From the NCBI RefSeq assembly GCF_000760695.4, contig NZ_JHEG04000001.1:8779123-8843122 (forward strand): DNA of 64,000 nt, read 5' to 3'. The notes beneath the pieces were generated by a model. It did not search any database, was not told the origin of the DNA, and was given only the letters and a program-made list of their open reading frames with translations. Shown here piece after piece: positions 43,088 to 51,991 of this stretch. The position numbers and the translations under genes were made by a program. Source of the DNA: Tolypothrix bouteillei VB521301. Lineage in GTDB: Bacteria > Cyanobacteriota > Cyanobacteriia > Cyanobacteriales > Nostocaceae. Position 1 is the stretch's first letter, and every line of letters starts with the position of its first letter.

Positions 43088-43795
43088 TTAAGTTCCTTCT
43101 TGGACGATTTCATACCAAAAGGACAGATCTTTAACATGATGCGTTCCTTCTTGTGGATGACGTCCAATTCCAAAACCATCTTTATGCTGCAACCAAGAGG
43201 TACGATAAAGACCTATGGTATCACCAGTGACTTTCCTTAAGACTTGATAAGTAAAATTGCCCAGCACCGAGGCTGCAGACATAGCTGCAGTCACCGTGCT
43301 AACTTGTGGTGCAGCAACAGCTAACCCAAGCAAACTTCCTAAAGATCCTTGAATATCTGGTGACTGCAACTGCTTGTTAAGTAATGTTGCTAAGTCCTCT
43401 GATTCACCGCGATCGCGAGATACTGTAATAAAAATATCTAAGAAGTATAGAGCCTTACCATAAAATATCAGTAGACCATTTTCTCCTGTTGGCAAGCGAT
43501 CGCGACTTTTAACACCAGGAAAACGAAACGTTTGTGGCATGTAAATGCTTGATGTGTCCCCTGCGATGGCGTGACCGTGAACCACCAATGCATCGAGTCG
43601 CATATCTGCATCTCCAAACCACTTTTTCGTATCCCATATCACAACGTCCTGCAATCTTACAGCCAAATTTGGAGCCTCTGGTTGACTGGTAACATCTCGA
43701 CTCCGTGGGCTAGAATTCAGTTGGCTTTCGAGTTCTTCAAAAGATGAAAGGTCGGGCGTAACAGCCTCATCAATCAACCATTCCTGTTGACTCAT
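43088..43795 (-). CDS. hypothetical protein (235 aa)
   Basis: No signal peptide. An N-terminal polar linker (about 1-50) precedes a beta-rich part (VVIWDTKKWFGDADMRLDALVVHG, FPGVKSRDRLPTGENGLLIFYGKALYFLDIFITVSRD), then an Ala-rich helical stretch (LLGLAVAAPQVSTVTAAMSAASVLGNF) that could insert in a membrane, and a C-terminal KDGFGIGRHPQEGTHHVKDLSFWYEI. Family not recognised. The Gly-x-Gly-x-Arg-His segment may be an active or binding site, by eye only. Confidence 0.7.
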   Translation of the reverse strand: MSQQEWLIDEAVTPDLSSFEELESQLNSSPRSRDVTSQPEAPNLAVRLQDVVIWDTKKWFGDADMRLDALVVHGHAIAGDTSSIYMPQTFRFPGVKSRDRLPTGENGLLIFYGKALYFLDIFITVSRDRGESEDLATLLNKQLQSPDIQGSLGSLLGLAVAAPQVSTVTAAMSAASVLGNFTYQVLRKVTGDTIGLYRTSWLQHKDGFGIGRHPQEGTHHVKDLSFWYEIVQEGT

Positions 43796-43970
43796 AAGTG
43801 GCTCCTAAAAATAAGAATAAATATACTTGACACTTAGTTAACAGTAAAACATTATCATTGAAGAAACTAGGAGTATGTAACCAGTCAATAAAAATTTAGA
43901 TTGTTTTAACCTTTACTTTGTAACGTTGGAACAAGCATAGAACGCAAAAAATTTTCTGTGAAAAGATTAT

Positions 43971-44636
43971 TTAAAAATAAATATTAGAAAGTGTAGCGCT
44001 CAATTCGTTGATGATTTTAAGCGATCGCTCACCGTCTAAAATCTCTCTTTCATATGTGTAGTCGTTGCTGTGGTTAACATCTCCAACAATACAAGGAATA
44101 TCGCTGTTCTGGTCAGTCATGAGTACAAGAGTTGCACATAACATATTTTCTCCAGCATCAACAGAATGATACTCCCCAGGCTTTACAAAATAACTTTGAC
44201 CGGCGTGATACGTTTTGCTTTTTAATAATTTACAAGAAACTCTCACACCCGTGGATTCAAGTGTAGAAGAATTATTGTTGATATACTTTGCTTGATACAA
44301 CTCGCGATCGCCATTACGATTCTGTTGAACTTCATAGATATTGTTGGTGACGCTTCCACACAAAATCCTGCTATATAATGTCCAAGAATGGAAATGTATT
44401 GGCCAATCAGGGACTTGCTTCGGACGCATATTTGAGAGCCATATATGAAGCCGGACAATATCGGTAGACGTAGGGGGATTTAGATATATGATTGAGAAAC
44501 CAAATGGACTCCACACACTGGATAAGCAGTTTTTCTTTGCCCCATCTATTAACAATTCATATAAAATTTTGATAGCCTCAATATGAGGAGTGTTTGCCTT
44601 CAAAGCCTTCAATAGATTTTCCCTATAGTCAAACAT
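43971..44636 (-). CDS. cupin-like protein
   Basis: 221 residues. DWPIHFHSWTLYSRILCGSV (H-x-H ... ) and YFVKPGEYHSVDAGENMLCATLVL (P-G-x-x-H) look like the two cupin metal motifs, in the layout of cysteine-dioxygenase-like proteins; the N-terminal 40 residues are helical. An iron-dependent oxygenase is possible but not assigned. Stands alone between two unrelated minus-strand genes. Confidence 0.55.
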   Translation of the reverse strand: MFDYRENLLKALKANTPHIEAIKILYELLIDGAKKNCLSSVWSPFGFSIIYLNPPTSTDIVRLHIWLSNMRPKQVPDWPIHFHSWTLYSRILCGSVTNNIYEVQQNRNGDRELYQAKYINNNSSTLESTGVRVSCKLLKSKTYHAGQSYFVKPGEYHSVDAGENMLCATLVLMTDQNSDIPCIVGDVNHSNDYTYEREILDGERSLKIINELSATLSNIYF

Positions 44637-44861
44637 AGAATCTTTTGTAGTACAAATTTTCTTTTAAGAGCATAAGAGTAGCAGCCAAAACCAAATGGTG
44701 TTGATGCACGTGTTATTACTTATAAAATAGCTTAAAGCAAGCTGCTAACGCGTCGGTACCAGTATTTTCCCAAATATTACAAAGGTTACACGTTCATTCT
44801 CTATCTCCTGAAAATCATCAAACACTTTCTCTCTTCTCTATATTACTTATTGTATTAAGTA

Positions 44862-45146
44862 TTAATCTTCAATATCCACAAGTGCTTCATCTAAAAGCAT
44901 TTTAACGATTTCAGCTTTCTTCCTGCCATTCTTTGCAGTAAAGATTGACAGCTTTCTTTGTTGATTTTCAGCAAGGTCTGCGGTTAGTCCAACAGTTGGT
45001 TCTTTAGGTGCTACTTTGAATTTTTCAGACACAGTTTTATTCTTGTCCTCAGTTAAATTTTTGGATGTTGGTTTTTTGTGAGGAGTAGGGGATAGTAACG
45101 GTTCATCAAAGACAGCGCCTTTGACTAGCTCCTTATTGTCGTGCAA
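44862..45146 (-). CDS. small protein with C-terminal ribbon-helix-helix-like domain
   Basis: 94 residues. The first 60 are polar and low in order; the last 30 (RKLSIFTAKNGRKKAEIVKMLLDEALVDIED) fit a ribbon-helix-helix DNA-binding domain as in plasmid or antitoxin regulators. No toxin gene follows directly. Moderate guess. Confidence 0.5.
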   Translation of the reverse strand: MHDNKELVKGAVFDEPLLSPTPHKKPTSKNLTEDKNKTVSEKFKVAPKEPTVGLTADLAENQQRKLSIFTAKNGRKKAEIVKMLLDEALVDIED

Positions 45147-45336
45147 AGGTTTTTTACGTATTTTAACAATTCTATAATTTTCTGAAAAACTCGGTCGAAT
45201 TTAATTAAGCTGTCGTGCATAGAATTTGCAGATTCTCACACTTGGGAAAAATGGAAAAAATTAGTCATACCCTCCCCCCTTCTCCCTTTGTGTCAAGAAA
45301 ATTCGAGGGAGCACAGCTGAGCAGTATTCAGATGCG

Positions 45337-46605
45337 TCAAGGCTTCCCAAATGATGAAATCCCCCGCATTGCCAACAGAGCTGTTCCAAAAGCCGCTTCT
45401 GCATTCACAGAACACTCAACGGGTACCTGCAAAAGACGCCCCCGAATGATTCTCCAAACACGATTACCCGCACCACCTCCAGCCGTGTAAACACGAGTTA
45501 ACTTATCAGCCCCTAAATCCTGCAACAACTCATATCCCCGTGCTTCTATCCGAGCAATGCTTTCTAACAACCCATGCAAAAATTCCACCTGGGTATCCGG
45601 ACGCGGTTCCAATCGTGGAGACAAATTTGGATCGTTCATGGGAAATCTCTCCCCTGGCTTTAATAACGGGTAGTAATCCAACTGACTTGCTTTCAACCCA
45701 TCAATTTCTTGGCTGAGGCTTTCTAACTCCTCAGTTGTAAAAAATTGCTTGAGGACTGCACCCCCAGTGTTAGAAGCACCTCCGGTCAACCACAAATCCC
45801 CCAAGCGGTGGCTGTAAATTCCGTATCTTGCATCATCTACACGAGTCCGGCTTAACAGCTTAAGTACCAGTGTCGATCCTAGAGATGTCACTGCTTCACC
45901 AGGGAGTGTTGCATCACTGGCAAGAAAAGCTGCAATACTATCAGTTGTACCCGCACAAACCAAGCAATCGCGACGAAAACCCAACTTATCCGCAATGTCA
46001 GCACGTAGTTCTACAATGGGTGTACCGGGAGCGATGACTTTTGGCAGGCGAACTGGAATTTGCAATTGTTTGAGCCAATCGGGATATTCTAACTTTTCTA
46101 CGTCATAACCCAACTTTAGTGCATTGTGGTAATCGCTAATACCTAATTGCCCGTGTAAAAGAAATGCCAGCCAGTCTGCTTGGTGCAGGAAGTACGTTGC
46201 TTCCGTAAAAGATGGCAATTGTGACATCCATAAAAGTTTGGTAAGGCTGGAAGTCGCACTTAAAACTGTATGATTGGGAGGAGCTACCGCTTTTAACTCG
46301 TTCATCACCACAGATCCTCGTGCATCGTTGTACAACAAAGGTGTATCCACTGGTTGACCCTCGCTGTCACACAACAAAACTGTCGAAGATGTACCATTAA
46401 TTGCGATCGCTCTAACTTCTTGCCTTAACTCCCTTGGAATTCCCTCAAGCAAGGTGAATAAAGCGTTTTTCCAGTCGTGTGCTAAGTCAAAGGCTTTTAA
46501 CATATCGAAGGGATAGCGTCCCTCAAACTGGGTACAAGTTTCTTTGTCAATGACTGTAGCCCTTGCACCTGATGTCCCGAAGTCTATGCCCAAATACAAG
46601 CTCAT
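45337..46605 (-). CDS. FGGY-family sugar kinase (ribulo/xylulokinase type)
   Basis: 422 residues. LGIDFGTSGARATVID is the N-terminal ATPase phosphate loop; NGTSSTVLLCDSEGQPV, GTTDSIAAFLASDA and TAGGGAGNRVWRIIRGRLLQVPV are FGGY core blocks. Its length and layout match the short cyanobacterial FGGY kinases related to xylulokinase; a Synechococcus homologue has been described as acting on D-ribulose. The sugar is not predictable here. Monocistronic, cytoplasmic. Confidence 0.85.
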   Translation of the reverse strand: MSLYLGIDFGTSGARATVIDKETCTQFEGRYPFDMLKAFDLAHDWKNALFTLLEGIPRELRQEVRAIAINGTSSTVLLCDSEGQPVDTPLLYNDARGSVVMNELKAVAPPNHTVLSATSSLTKLLWMSQLPSFTEATYFLHQADWLAFLLHGQLGISDYHNALKLGYDVEKLEYPDWLKQLQIPVRLPKVIAPGTPIVELRADIADKLGFRRDCLVCAGTTDSIAAFLASDATLPGEAVTSLGSTLVLKLLSRTRVDDARYGIYSHRLGDLWLTGGASNTGGAVLKQFFTTEELESLSQEIDGLKASQLDYYPLLKPGERFPMNDPNLSPRLEPRPDTQVEFLHGLLESIARIEARGYELLQDLGADKLTRVYTAGGGAGNRVWRIIRGRLLQVPVECSVNAEAAFGTALLAMRGISSFGKP

Positions 46606-46762
46606 AAGTTATACCATTTTGAATTTTAGATGAGTGGATGCGTGGATTGAAAAAGTTTTATTTGGGCTTAATCTCGCCCAACTATCGGTCGTCTTCCCAA
46701 TTAATTAATAAATTTTATGAACATTACTTGACTTTTGTGAGTTTTATAGGTGAATTTTTGAC

Positions 46763-46790
46763 GTAGAGACGTGTCATTGCACGTCTCTAC
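46763..46790. repeat. GTAGAGACG hairpin repeat, second copy
   Basis: GTAGAGACGTG and CACGTCTCTAC with a 6-base loop, upstream of psaM; same family as 9905-9938. Confidence 0.6.
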
Positions 46791-46896
46791 AACTGTTTAT
46801 GTTGCATCTTGTAACAACCTATTCCCCAATCTTCGCAAAACAGGGAAAAGTAGTAAACGAACTGTTCAAAATCGTTGAGATTGTGAGGTTTAAACC

Positions 46897-47031
46897 ATGT
46901 CGATAGCAAATCTGCTCTATCTGGCAGAAATTACTAGTATTTCAGACACTCAAGTGTACATCGCTCTTGTTGTCGCGCTTATCCCAGGTGTTCTAGCTTG
47001 GCGTTTAGCAACATCACTTTATAATTCGTAA
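46897..47031 (+). CDS. psaM: photosystem I subunit XII (PsaM), N-terminally extended
   Basis: A 44-residue frame: the last 31 residues, SISDTQVYIALVVALIP then GVLAWRLATSLYN, are PsaM, a single membrane helix at the PSI trimer or monomer edge. Known PsaM proteins start two residues before the ISDTQVY motif; here the codon at that place is not a start, and ATG 46897 (GAGG nine bases upstream) adds 13 residues, MSIANLLYLAEIT. A short hairpin (47030-47048) follows the stop. Position and helix sequence make the identity firm. Confidence 0.9.
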   Translation: MSIANLLYLAEITSISDTQVYIALVVALIPGVLAWRLATSLYNS

Positions 47032-47131
47032 CCTTCTTCTAGAAGGTTATTAACCTGGCTTTACAAGTACGGTTTTTAGGCACTTGCGGCTTGGTGTCAT
47101 CACAACTGAAAACTGTATCTGTAAAGCCAGG
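47030..47131. terminator. hairpins after psaM
   Basis: AACCTTCT/AGAAGGTT with a 3-base loop (47030-47048) touches the stop codon. A second, perfect 12-bp inverted repeat CCTGGCTTTACA (47054-47065) / TGTAAAGCCAGG (47120-47131) has a 54-base loop and is followed by six T. They are likely terminator or stability structures. Confidence 0.6.
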
Positions 47132-47253
47132 ATTTTTTACCAGAATCTCAGTGTACCAAGTTGAAAAAATGAAGTAATATGACAGCACATAAAATCGCAA
47201 TAAGTGCAGCTGCGCTTTTTGTGGTGTAGGTTTCCGATTATCTTTTTACTACC

Positions 47254-47658
47254 ATGAATGCTTTTCAACCGTCTAGACCACCGCTGCAACCAATAGAAAA
47301 GCGCCGAGTTACTCCTCGCCCAAAACGGCGTCTTCGCCAACGCTCTTATCAAGTGCTAGCTTTGGAAACGACAGTAAAGATAGGGGTTAATATTGTCATC
47401 TCAGCAGCAGCGATTTCCGCCTTAATTCAGCTTTTACCCTATCACTGGTCGCAGCAAGAAAAGCTAAGAGCTATCCGCGTTGATGTCAAGCAGCTCGAAG
47501 GACGGGTTTATGATTTGCAGGCTGAATTTAGTCGGAACTTTGACCCACGTCAAAGTAAAACGATTATGCAAGAACAGGGTTTCCGATTTGACCCGTCTCA
47601 ACGTCAGGTTGTATTCCCCAAAAACTACACAGAAGTGGAACAATCAGAAACAGATTAA
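47254..47658 (+). CDS. conserved small membrane protein with coiled coil
   Basis: 134 residues. A basic, proline-rich N terminus (KRRVTPRPKRRLRQR) precedes one transmembrane helix at about 45-67 (VKIGVNIVISAAAISALIQLLPY), then a coiled coil (KLRAIRVDVKQLEGRVYDLQAEFSRNF) in the periplasm. The topology resembles FtsB/FtsL-type septum proteins, but no family name is certain. Follows psaM by 222 bp. Confidence 0.65.
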   Translation: MNAFQPSRPPLQPIEKRRVTPRPKRRLRQRSYQVLALETTVKIGVNIVISAAAISALIQLLPYHWSQQEKLRAIRVDVKQLEGRVYDLQAEFSRNFDPRQSKTIMQEQGFRFDPSQRQVVFPKNYTEVEQSETD

Positions 47659-47700
47659 TTGGTAATTGAAAATTTTTTCAGACTAAAATATAAATAAAAA

Positions 47701-47719
47701 ACCCCGATGTTATCGGGGT
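47701..47719 (-). terminator. hairpin ACCCCGAT/ATCGGGGT, T-tract on minus strand
   Basis: Perfect 8-bp stem with GTT loop; on the minus strand it is followed by six T. It lies after the 134-residue gene and may end transcription from both sides. Confidence 0.65.
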
Positions 47720-47861
47720 CTACGGTGCTTTAATCTATGCAGCGTATTCCAGTGTTGTTTGTATTTTGATTTGTGTAACAACCTTTCACACCATCCTAAG
47801 GAAATAAATCAAATTATGCGATCGTCTATACATAAATTTACATAATTTAGCCCCATACAAA

Positions 47862-47882
47862 AACCCCGAATCTTTCGGGGTT
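47862..47882 (-). terminator. terminator of the Gfo/Idh oxidoreductase gene
   Basis: AACCCCGAA, TCT, TTCGGGGTT, then T-rich sequence on the minus strand, about 155 bp after the oxidoreductase stop. A near twin lies at 47701. Confidence 0.7.
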
Positions 47883-48035
47883 ATCGGTGTTTGCCAAAAC
47901 AGGTTTCCTGTGACAGGTACATTGTCCTTAAAGAAGTGGCGATCGCACCCCCTCCAAAAGATATAAAATCACATCTACGATTGGGTATAGAACGATCGGC
48001 TCTCGGCGATCGCTAACCAATAACCCCGTGAACAA

Positions 48036-49133
48036 TTACTTATTTAAAAATTCTTCTAAAGAAGGGACATCGACCCAAGTTGACCTAGTATTTGATTCTT
48101 GTGATATGTCCATCAATAATTGAGAATAAATACCTTCTTTCAAAGACGGAACTGTTTGCTGCTTGCGTTCAATTCCCCGAACCCATTGGTCTACAACTCT
48201 CACAAACGCAGAAATTCGACCATCAGCAAAGTTTTTTGGAAATAACAACCGATTGGGTATTTCTACTTCAGACAAAGGTTTACCGGGACTCGAAGCCCAA
48301 ACGTGAAATCCGTGGATGTAGTCCTTTTGATTTTCACTCCCCAACACTAAACTACCGCGCTCTCCATAAACTTCTACCCAATGGGTGCGGTGTGCGTGTA
48401 CTACAGCACTAATGGAGACTTGACAAGGAGTTCCATCTGCTAATTCCAGGGTCAGCATACAGGTATCATCTGTTTCCACTGGCTTGAATTCTCCCGTCTT
48501 GGAGTCTGGTCTTTGAGCAATGGCGGTACTGAAATGAGCGTTCAATCTGCGTACAGGACCAAACAACCAGTGAATGTAATCAAAAGTATGGGAACCCAAA
48601 GAACCTAATGCACCCCCTCCTTGGTCTTTACGAGAGTACCAATTCCAGGGACGTGTTGCATCCGCACGAGAAGAACCCAACCAATCAATTTTAATGAAAC
48701 GCTTGGAACCAACTAAATCTTGAGACAAGAGTTCGGAAAACAATTGCCAACCCGGTACAAAACGAAATTCAAAATCTACAGAAGCAATAACGCTCTTTTG
48801 TTTGGCTAACTCATACAGTTCTTGAGCCTCAGCTGCATTCATGGTGACGGGTTTTTCTAATAGTAGGTGTTTCCCGGATTGCAGCACAATTTTTGCCATT
48901 TCATAATGTAAAAATGGCGGTGTGGAAATACTGACGGCTTGTACTTCAGGTAATCGAACAATGTCTTCTACCGCATTGCAGGCATGGGGAATATTGTAAG
49001 ATTGTGCGATCGCTTTTGCTTTATCTAAATCTCGATTGTAGACAGCAACTACTTCTGTGTGAGGATGAGCTTTCAATCCAGGTATGTGAACTTTTTGCCC
49101 AAATCCCGTGCCAACAACTGCAACGCCAATCAC
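48036..49133 (-). CDS. Gfo/Idh/MocA-family oxidoreductase
   Basis: 365 residues. Rossmann start VAVVGTGFGQKVHIPGL (G-x-G-x-x-x), then LLLEKPVTMNAAEAQEL with the E-K-P motif, and WNWYSRKDQGGGALGSLGSHTFDYIHWLFG for the catalytic His and substrate sheet. It should be an NAD(P)-dependent dehydrogenase of a sugar or inositol-like compound; substrate unknown. Monocistronic with a downstream terminator pair. Confidence 0.87.
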   Translation of the reverse strand: MIGVAVVGTGFGQKVHIPGLKAHPHTEVVAVYNRDLDKAKAIAQSYNIPHACNAVEDIVRLPEVQAVSISTPPFLHYEMAKIVLQSGKHLLLEKPVTMNAAEAQELYELAKQKSVIASVDFEFRFVPGWQLFSELLSQDLVGSKRFIKIDWLGSSRADATRPWNWYSRKDQGGGALGSLGSHTFDYIHWLFGPVRRLNAHFSTAIAQRPDSKTGEFKPVETDDTCMLTLELADGTPCQVSISAVVHAHRTHWVEVYGERGSLVLGSENQKDYIHGFHVWASSPGKPLSEVEIPNRLLFPKNFADGRISAFVRVVDQWVRGIERKQQTVPSLKEGIYSQLLMDISQESNTRSTWVDVPSLEEFLNK

Positions 49134-49297
49134 TGCTCAATTATTTCCTTATTGTACAATCTAAAATCCCTGCTAGTATAGCATCTCCGAGCGAGGAGAA
49201 AGTATTAAATATTCAATCGTACTAATGTTTGTTTTCACTTAATAAGTTGGAATGTAAACTTATAAAAACAGTATAAACTTACTAAGTCATTGGGTGC

Positions 49298-49393
49298 TAT
49301 AGCAATCCTAAATCATTTGTCAAATTTCTCTTTTCTTCGTGCTCTTTGCGTCTTTGTAGTTCATAATTTTATAAATTAAATAGGACTGCTATA
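49298..49393. mobile_element. MITE-like repeat, AGCAATCCTA family, copy 2
   Basis: TATAGCAATCCTA and TAGGACTGCTATA are inverted ends (12 of 13), 96 bp, no ORF; A/T-rich interior with a CTTTGCGTCTTTG core. Related to 13386-13495. The surrounding 709-bp gap before pstS has no gene. Confidence 0.65.
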
Positions 49394-49544
49394 TATACTT
49401 AAAAAGATTCTTACAAGCTCTAATGTATAAAGTGTGACAGTGCAGCTATAACTGAGTGACCGTCTTTTGCGCTGTCTTACTGGAGCTTGTTTACCATTTA
49501 AAACGCAATTTGTCAATAAATATTATGTCAAAAAGTAATGATAA

Positions 49545-49563
49545 AACAGTATTGCGTACTGTT
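49545..49563. promoter_or_regulatory. inverted repeat in the pstS upstream region
   Basis: AACAGTA (49545-49551), TTGCG, TACTGTT (49557-49563). A second one, ACGGTA and TACCGT, lies at about 49599-49622. Possible operators; I could not identify a clear Pho box (direct repeats of TTAAC type) here. Confidence 0.35.
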
Positions 49564-49842
49564 AAATTTATACTTTTTTCAATACAATTAATGGAAACTA
49601 TACGGTAAACTTATGTAAATACCGTAATTTAATGATATGAGAACTTGTGAAGGGGCTATTTTCTAAACAAAGTTACCACTTATAAAATAAAAGTCGCCAT
49701 TTTTACGTTCGAGTATTAAAACGTGAGATGAAATCTGTGTTGAGAATTCAATTCTAAAATGATTCGGTTGCGATCGCTGCACCTGCTCACATCCTCCTGT
49801 AGGTGTTGTATACATAGCAAAAAGTAGTTGACCCAAGTGAGA

Positions 49843-50844
49843 ATGTCATCTTGTATTCCATTAAAACATCAAGTTTTACCAAACTTACTCATATTGCTTG
49901 CCTTAAGCATGACTGCTTGTAGTGGTGCTCGAGAGAAGGAAAAGCAGGTCAGTATTGATGGTGGATCTGTCGGCTATCCTCTCCATCAGGCTGTTGCAGA
50001 GGAATTCAAAAAGGTCAAAGCAGATGCTCAGATCAGTGTCGCTTCTAGCGGTACTGGTGGGGGTATAAGTAAGTTCTGTTCCGGTCAAATAGATATCGCT
50101 GGTGCTTCACGTTCCATTAAAAAAGAAGAAATTGAAGCTTGTCGTAAGAAAAGGATTGAATTTGTCGAATTACCTGTAGCGCTTGATGGAATAGCTGTCA
50201 TAGCAAACCACAACAATACATTTTTGAAATGTTTGTCTATCCAAGAACTTAGCAAGATTTGGAGTCCTAAATCAACGAATAAGGTTACCCGATGGAATCA
50301 AGTAAACTCAAAATTTCCCAATCGCGCCATGAAGCTTTACGCACCCGCTTCCGATACAGGAACGTTTGACTATTTTACACAAGCCATCAATAAGAAGGCT
50401 AAAGTCAGCCGCACAGACTACACTCCGAGCCACAACCAAAACGTACTAGTTCAGGGGATCGCGGGGGATGAGACAGCACTGGGATATGTTGGGATTTCAT
50501 ACTATCTATCAAATCAAGATAAGCTGCATTTAGTAGCCGTACAAAATTTAGAAGGACATTGTGAAACACCCAATCCTCCCTCAAAAGTTGCTAACAACAC
50601 ATACACACCTTTGTCACGTCCTCTTTTTATCTATGTCAACAAGAAAGCTCTAGACAGCAAACCATCTGTCAGAGATTTTGTAAGTTTTTATTTAGACAAT
50701 TCTAAAAAATGGGTTCGTGAATCAGGCTACGTTGAACTTACCGATGAAGCATATGCCAAGACAAAACAGAGGTTTCTTGTTGAGAAAACGGGGTCTAATT
50801 TTAAAGATGCAAAACCAGGTCAGCCTATTACAAAGTATCTTTAA
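49843..50844 (+). CDS. pstS: phosphate ABC transporter substrate-binding lipoprotein
   Basis: 333 residues from ATG 49843 (a TTG at 49828 is possible). Signal sequence with lipobox SMTAC. IDGGSVGYPLHQAVAEEF, ASSGTGGGISKFCSGQIDIAGASRS and APASDTGTFDYFTQAI are the phosphate-binding segments (T-G/S-G loops) of PstS. It binds phosphate in the periplasm for the PstC/PstA/PstB importer encoded next. The operon is interrupted by a palindromic repeat field between pstS and pstC, so pstC-A-B might need a separate promoter or antitermination. Confidence 0.93.
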   Translation: MSSCIPLKHQVLPNLLILLALSMTACSGAREKEKQVSIDGGSVGYPLHQAVAEEFKKVKADAQISVASSGTGGGISKFCSGQIDIAGASRSIKKEEIEACRKKRIEFVELPVALDGIAVIANHNNTFLKCLSIQELSKIWSPKSTNKVTRWNQVNSKFPNRAMKLYAPASDTGTFDYFTQAINKKAKVSRTDYTPSHNQNVLVQGIAGDETALGYVGISYYLSNQDKLHLVAVQNLEGHCETPNPPSKVANNTYTPLSRPLFIYVNKKALDSKPSVRDFVSFYLDNSKKWVRESGYVELTDEAYAKTKQRFLVEKTGSNFKDAKPGQPITKYL

Positions 50845-50861
50845 TTGGCTAATGGAAGACT

Positions 50862-50990
50862 GGTGAGACCAGCCCTGTAGGCGGTGAGACCAGTGCTGTA
50901 GGCGGTGAGACCAGTGCTGTAGGCGGGTTTCCCGCGCCCTGGCAACTGGCGAACCCGAAGGGGTTTCCCACACTCTGGAACTGGCGAACA
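50862..50990. repeat. three 21-bp tandem units plus palindromes between pstS and pstC
   Basis: GGTGAGACCAGCCCTGTAGG and two close copies (50862-50882, 50883-50903, 50904-50924), then GGGTTTCCCGCGCCCTGGCA and a GGCGAACCCGAAGGGGTTTC palindrome. Shared with the field at 15898-16296. Confidence 0.75.
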
Positions 50991-51024
50991 AAGGAGGGCT
51001 AATGAAAACGTACCAATTAGCCAT

Positions 51025-51051
51025 TAACAACTAACAACTAACAACTAACAA
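51025..51051. repeat. STRR heptamer run TAACAAC before pstC
   Basis: Three and a half TAACAAC units end three bases before the pstC ATG; two more units precede pstB at 52940-52953. Short tandemly repeated repetitive sequences are typical of heterocystous cyanobacteria. Confidence 0.7.
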
Positions 51052-51054
51052 ACT

Positions 51055-51987
51055 ATGCGGGGCGCAAATTATTTGAATGACGGTTACGATCGCTCAATTG
51101 AAAAACAAGCAACTGACGACATTCAAGAAAAAATTATTGCAACAATTTTATTTTGTTGCGGATTAGTCTCAATTCTTACGACTGTAGGGATTGTCGTCAT
51201 TATCTTTCAAGTAGCGTTTGAATTTTTCCAAGAAGTCTCCTTAGCTAAGTTTTTCTTAGATACGCAATGGACACCGCTATTTGCAGATAGACATTTTGGG
51301 GTGTGGCCATTAATTAATGGAACTTTACTCACTACGGTGATTGCAATGGCTGTTGCAATTCCGTTGGGTTTATCTTCTGCTATTTATTTGAGTGAATATG
51401 CTCAACCAAAAGTAGCAGCCATTTTACGTCCTGCGGTAGAACTGCTAGCAGGGGTACCTACAGTAGTGTATGGTTATTTTGCTCTGCTATTTGTGACTCC
51501 CTTTTTACGAAGTTTTCTCCCATTAGAAATCTTTAATGCCTTAAGTGCCGGTTTAATGATGGGAGTCATGATTACCCCTACCGTTGGTTCTATTAGTTTA
51601 GATGCCATACAAGCTGTTCCTGGTGCTTTGCGAGAAGGTGCATATGCATTGGGACTAACAAAACTCGAATCCATATTCAGAATTCTCCTACCTGCTGCTC
51701 TTTCGGGGATTACCGCTTCAATTATTCTGGGAATTTCTCGCGCTGTAGGTGAAACAATGACTGTTGTGATTGCTGCAGGACAACAACCAAAATTAACTGT
51801 TAACCTCTTTGAGTCAGTAGAAACTATGACAGCTTACATGGCTCAAATTTCTGGAGGAGACAGTCCTCGTGGCAGTTTGAATTACAAGACTTTATACGCT
51901 GTTGGAGCCGTTTTGTTTTTGATAACGCTGGCTCTAAATATTGCAAGTAACTGGATTACAAAACGCTTTAAGGAGAAATACGATTAA
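51055..51987 (+). CDS. pstC: phosphate ABC transporter permease PstC
   Basis: 310 residues with six predicted membrane helices. GVWPLINGTLLTTVIAMAVAIPLGLSSAIYLSEYA and the cytoplasmic EAA-like loop AVPGALREGAYALGLTKLESIFRILLPAALSG (coupling helix for PstB) identify it. The first helix follows a 25-residue cytoplasmic tail. Precedes pstA by four bases. Confidence 0.93.
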   Translation: MRGANYLNDGYDRSIEKQATDDIQEKIIATILFCCGLVSILTTVGIVVIIFQVAFEFFQEVSLAKFFLDTQWTPLFADRHFGVWPLINGTLLTTVIAMAVAIPLGLSSAIYLSEYAQPKVAAILRPAVELLAGVPTVVYGYFALLFVTPFLRSFLPLEIFNALSAGLMMGVMITPTVGSISLDAIQAVPGALREGAYALGLTKLESIFRILLPAALSGITASIILGISRAVGETMTVVIAAGQQPKLTVNLFESVETMTAYMAQISGGDSPRGSLNYKTLYAVGAVLFLITLALNIASNWITKRFKEKYD

Positions 51988-51991
51988 CAAC

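Noticed and set aside
49600..49842. Pho box upstream of pstS
   Set aside because: I looked for repeated TTAAC-type heptamers at proper spacing and found none that I could defend.
50722..51030. Minus-strand frame rich in RLQHWSH repeats
   Set aside because: It translates the 21-bp intergenic tandem units and the antisense of pstS.
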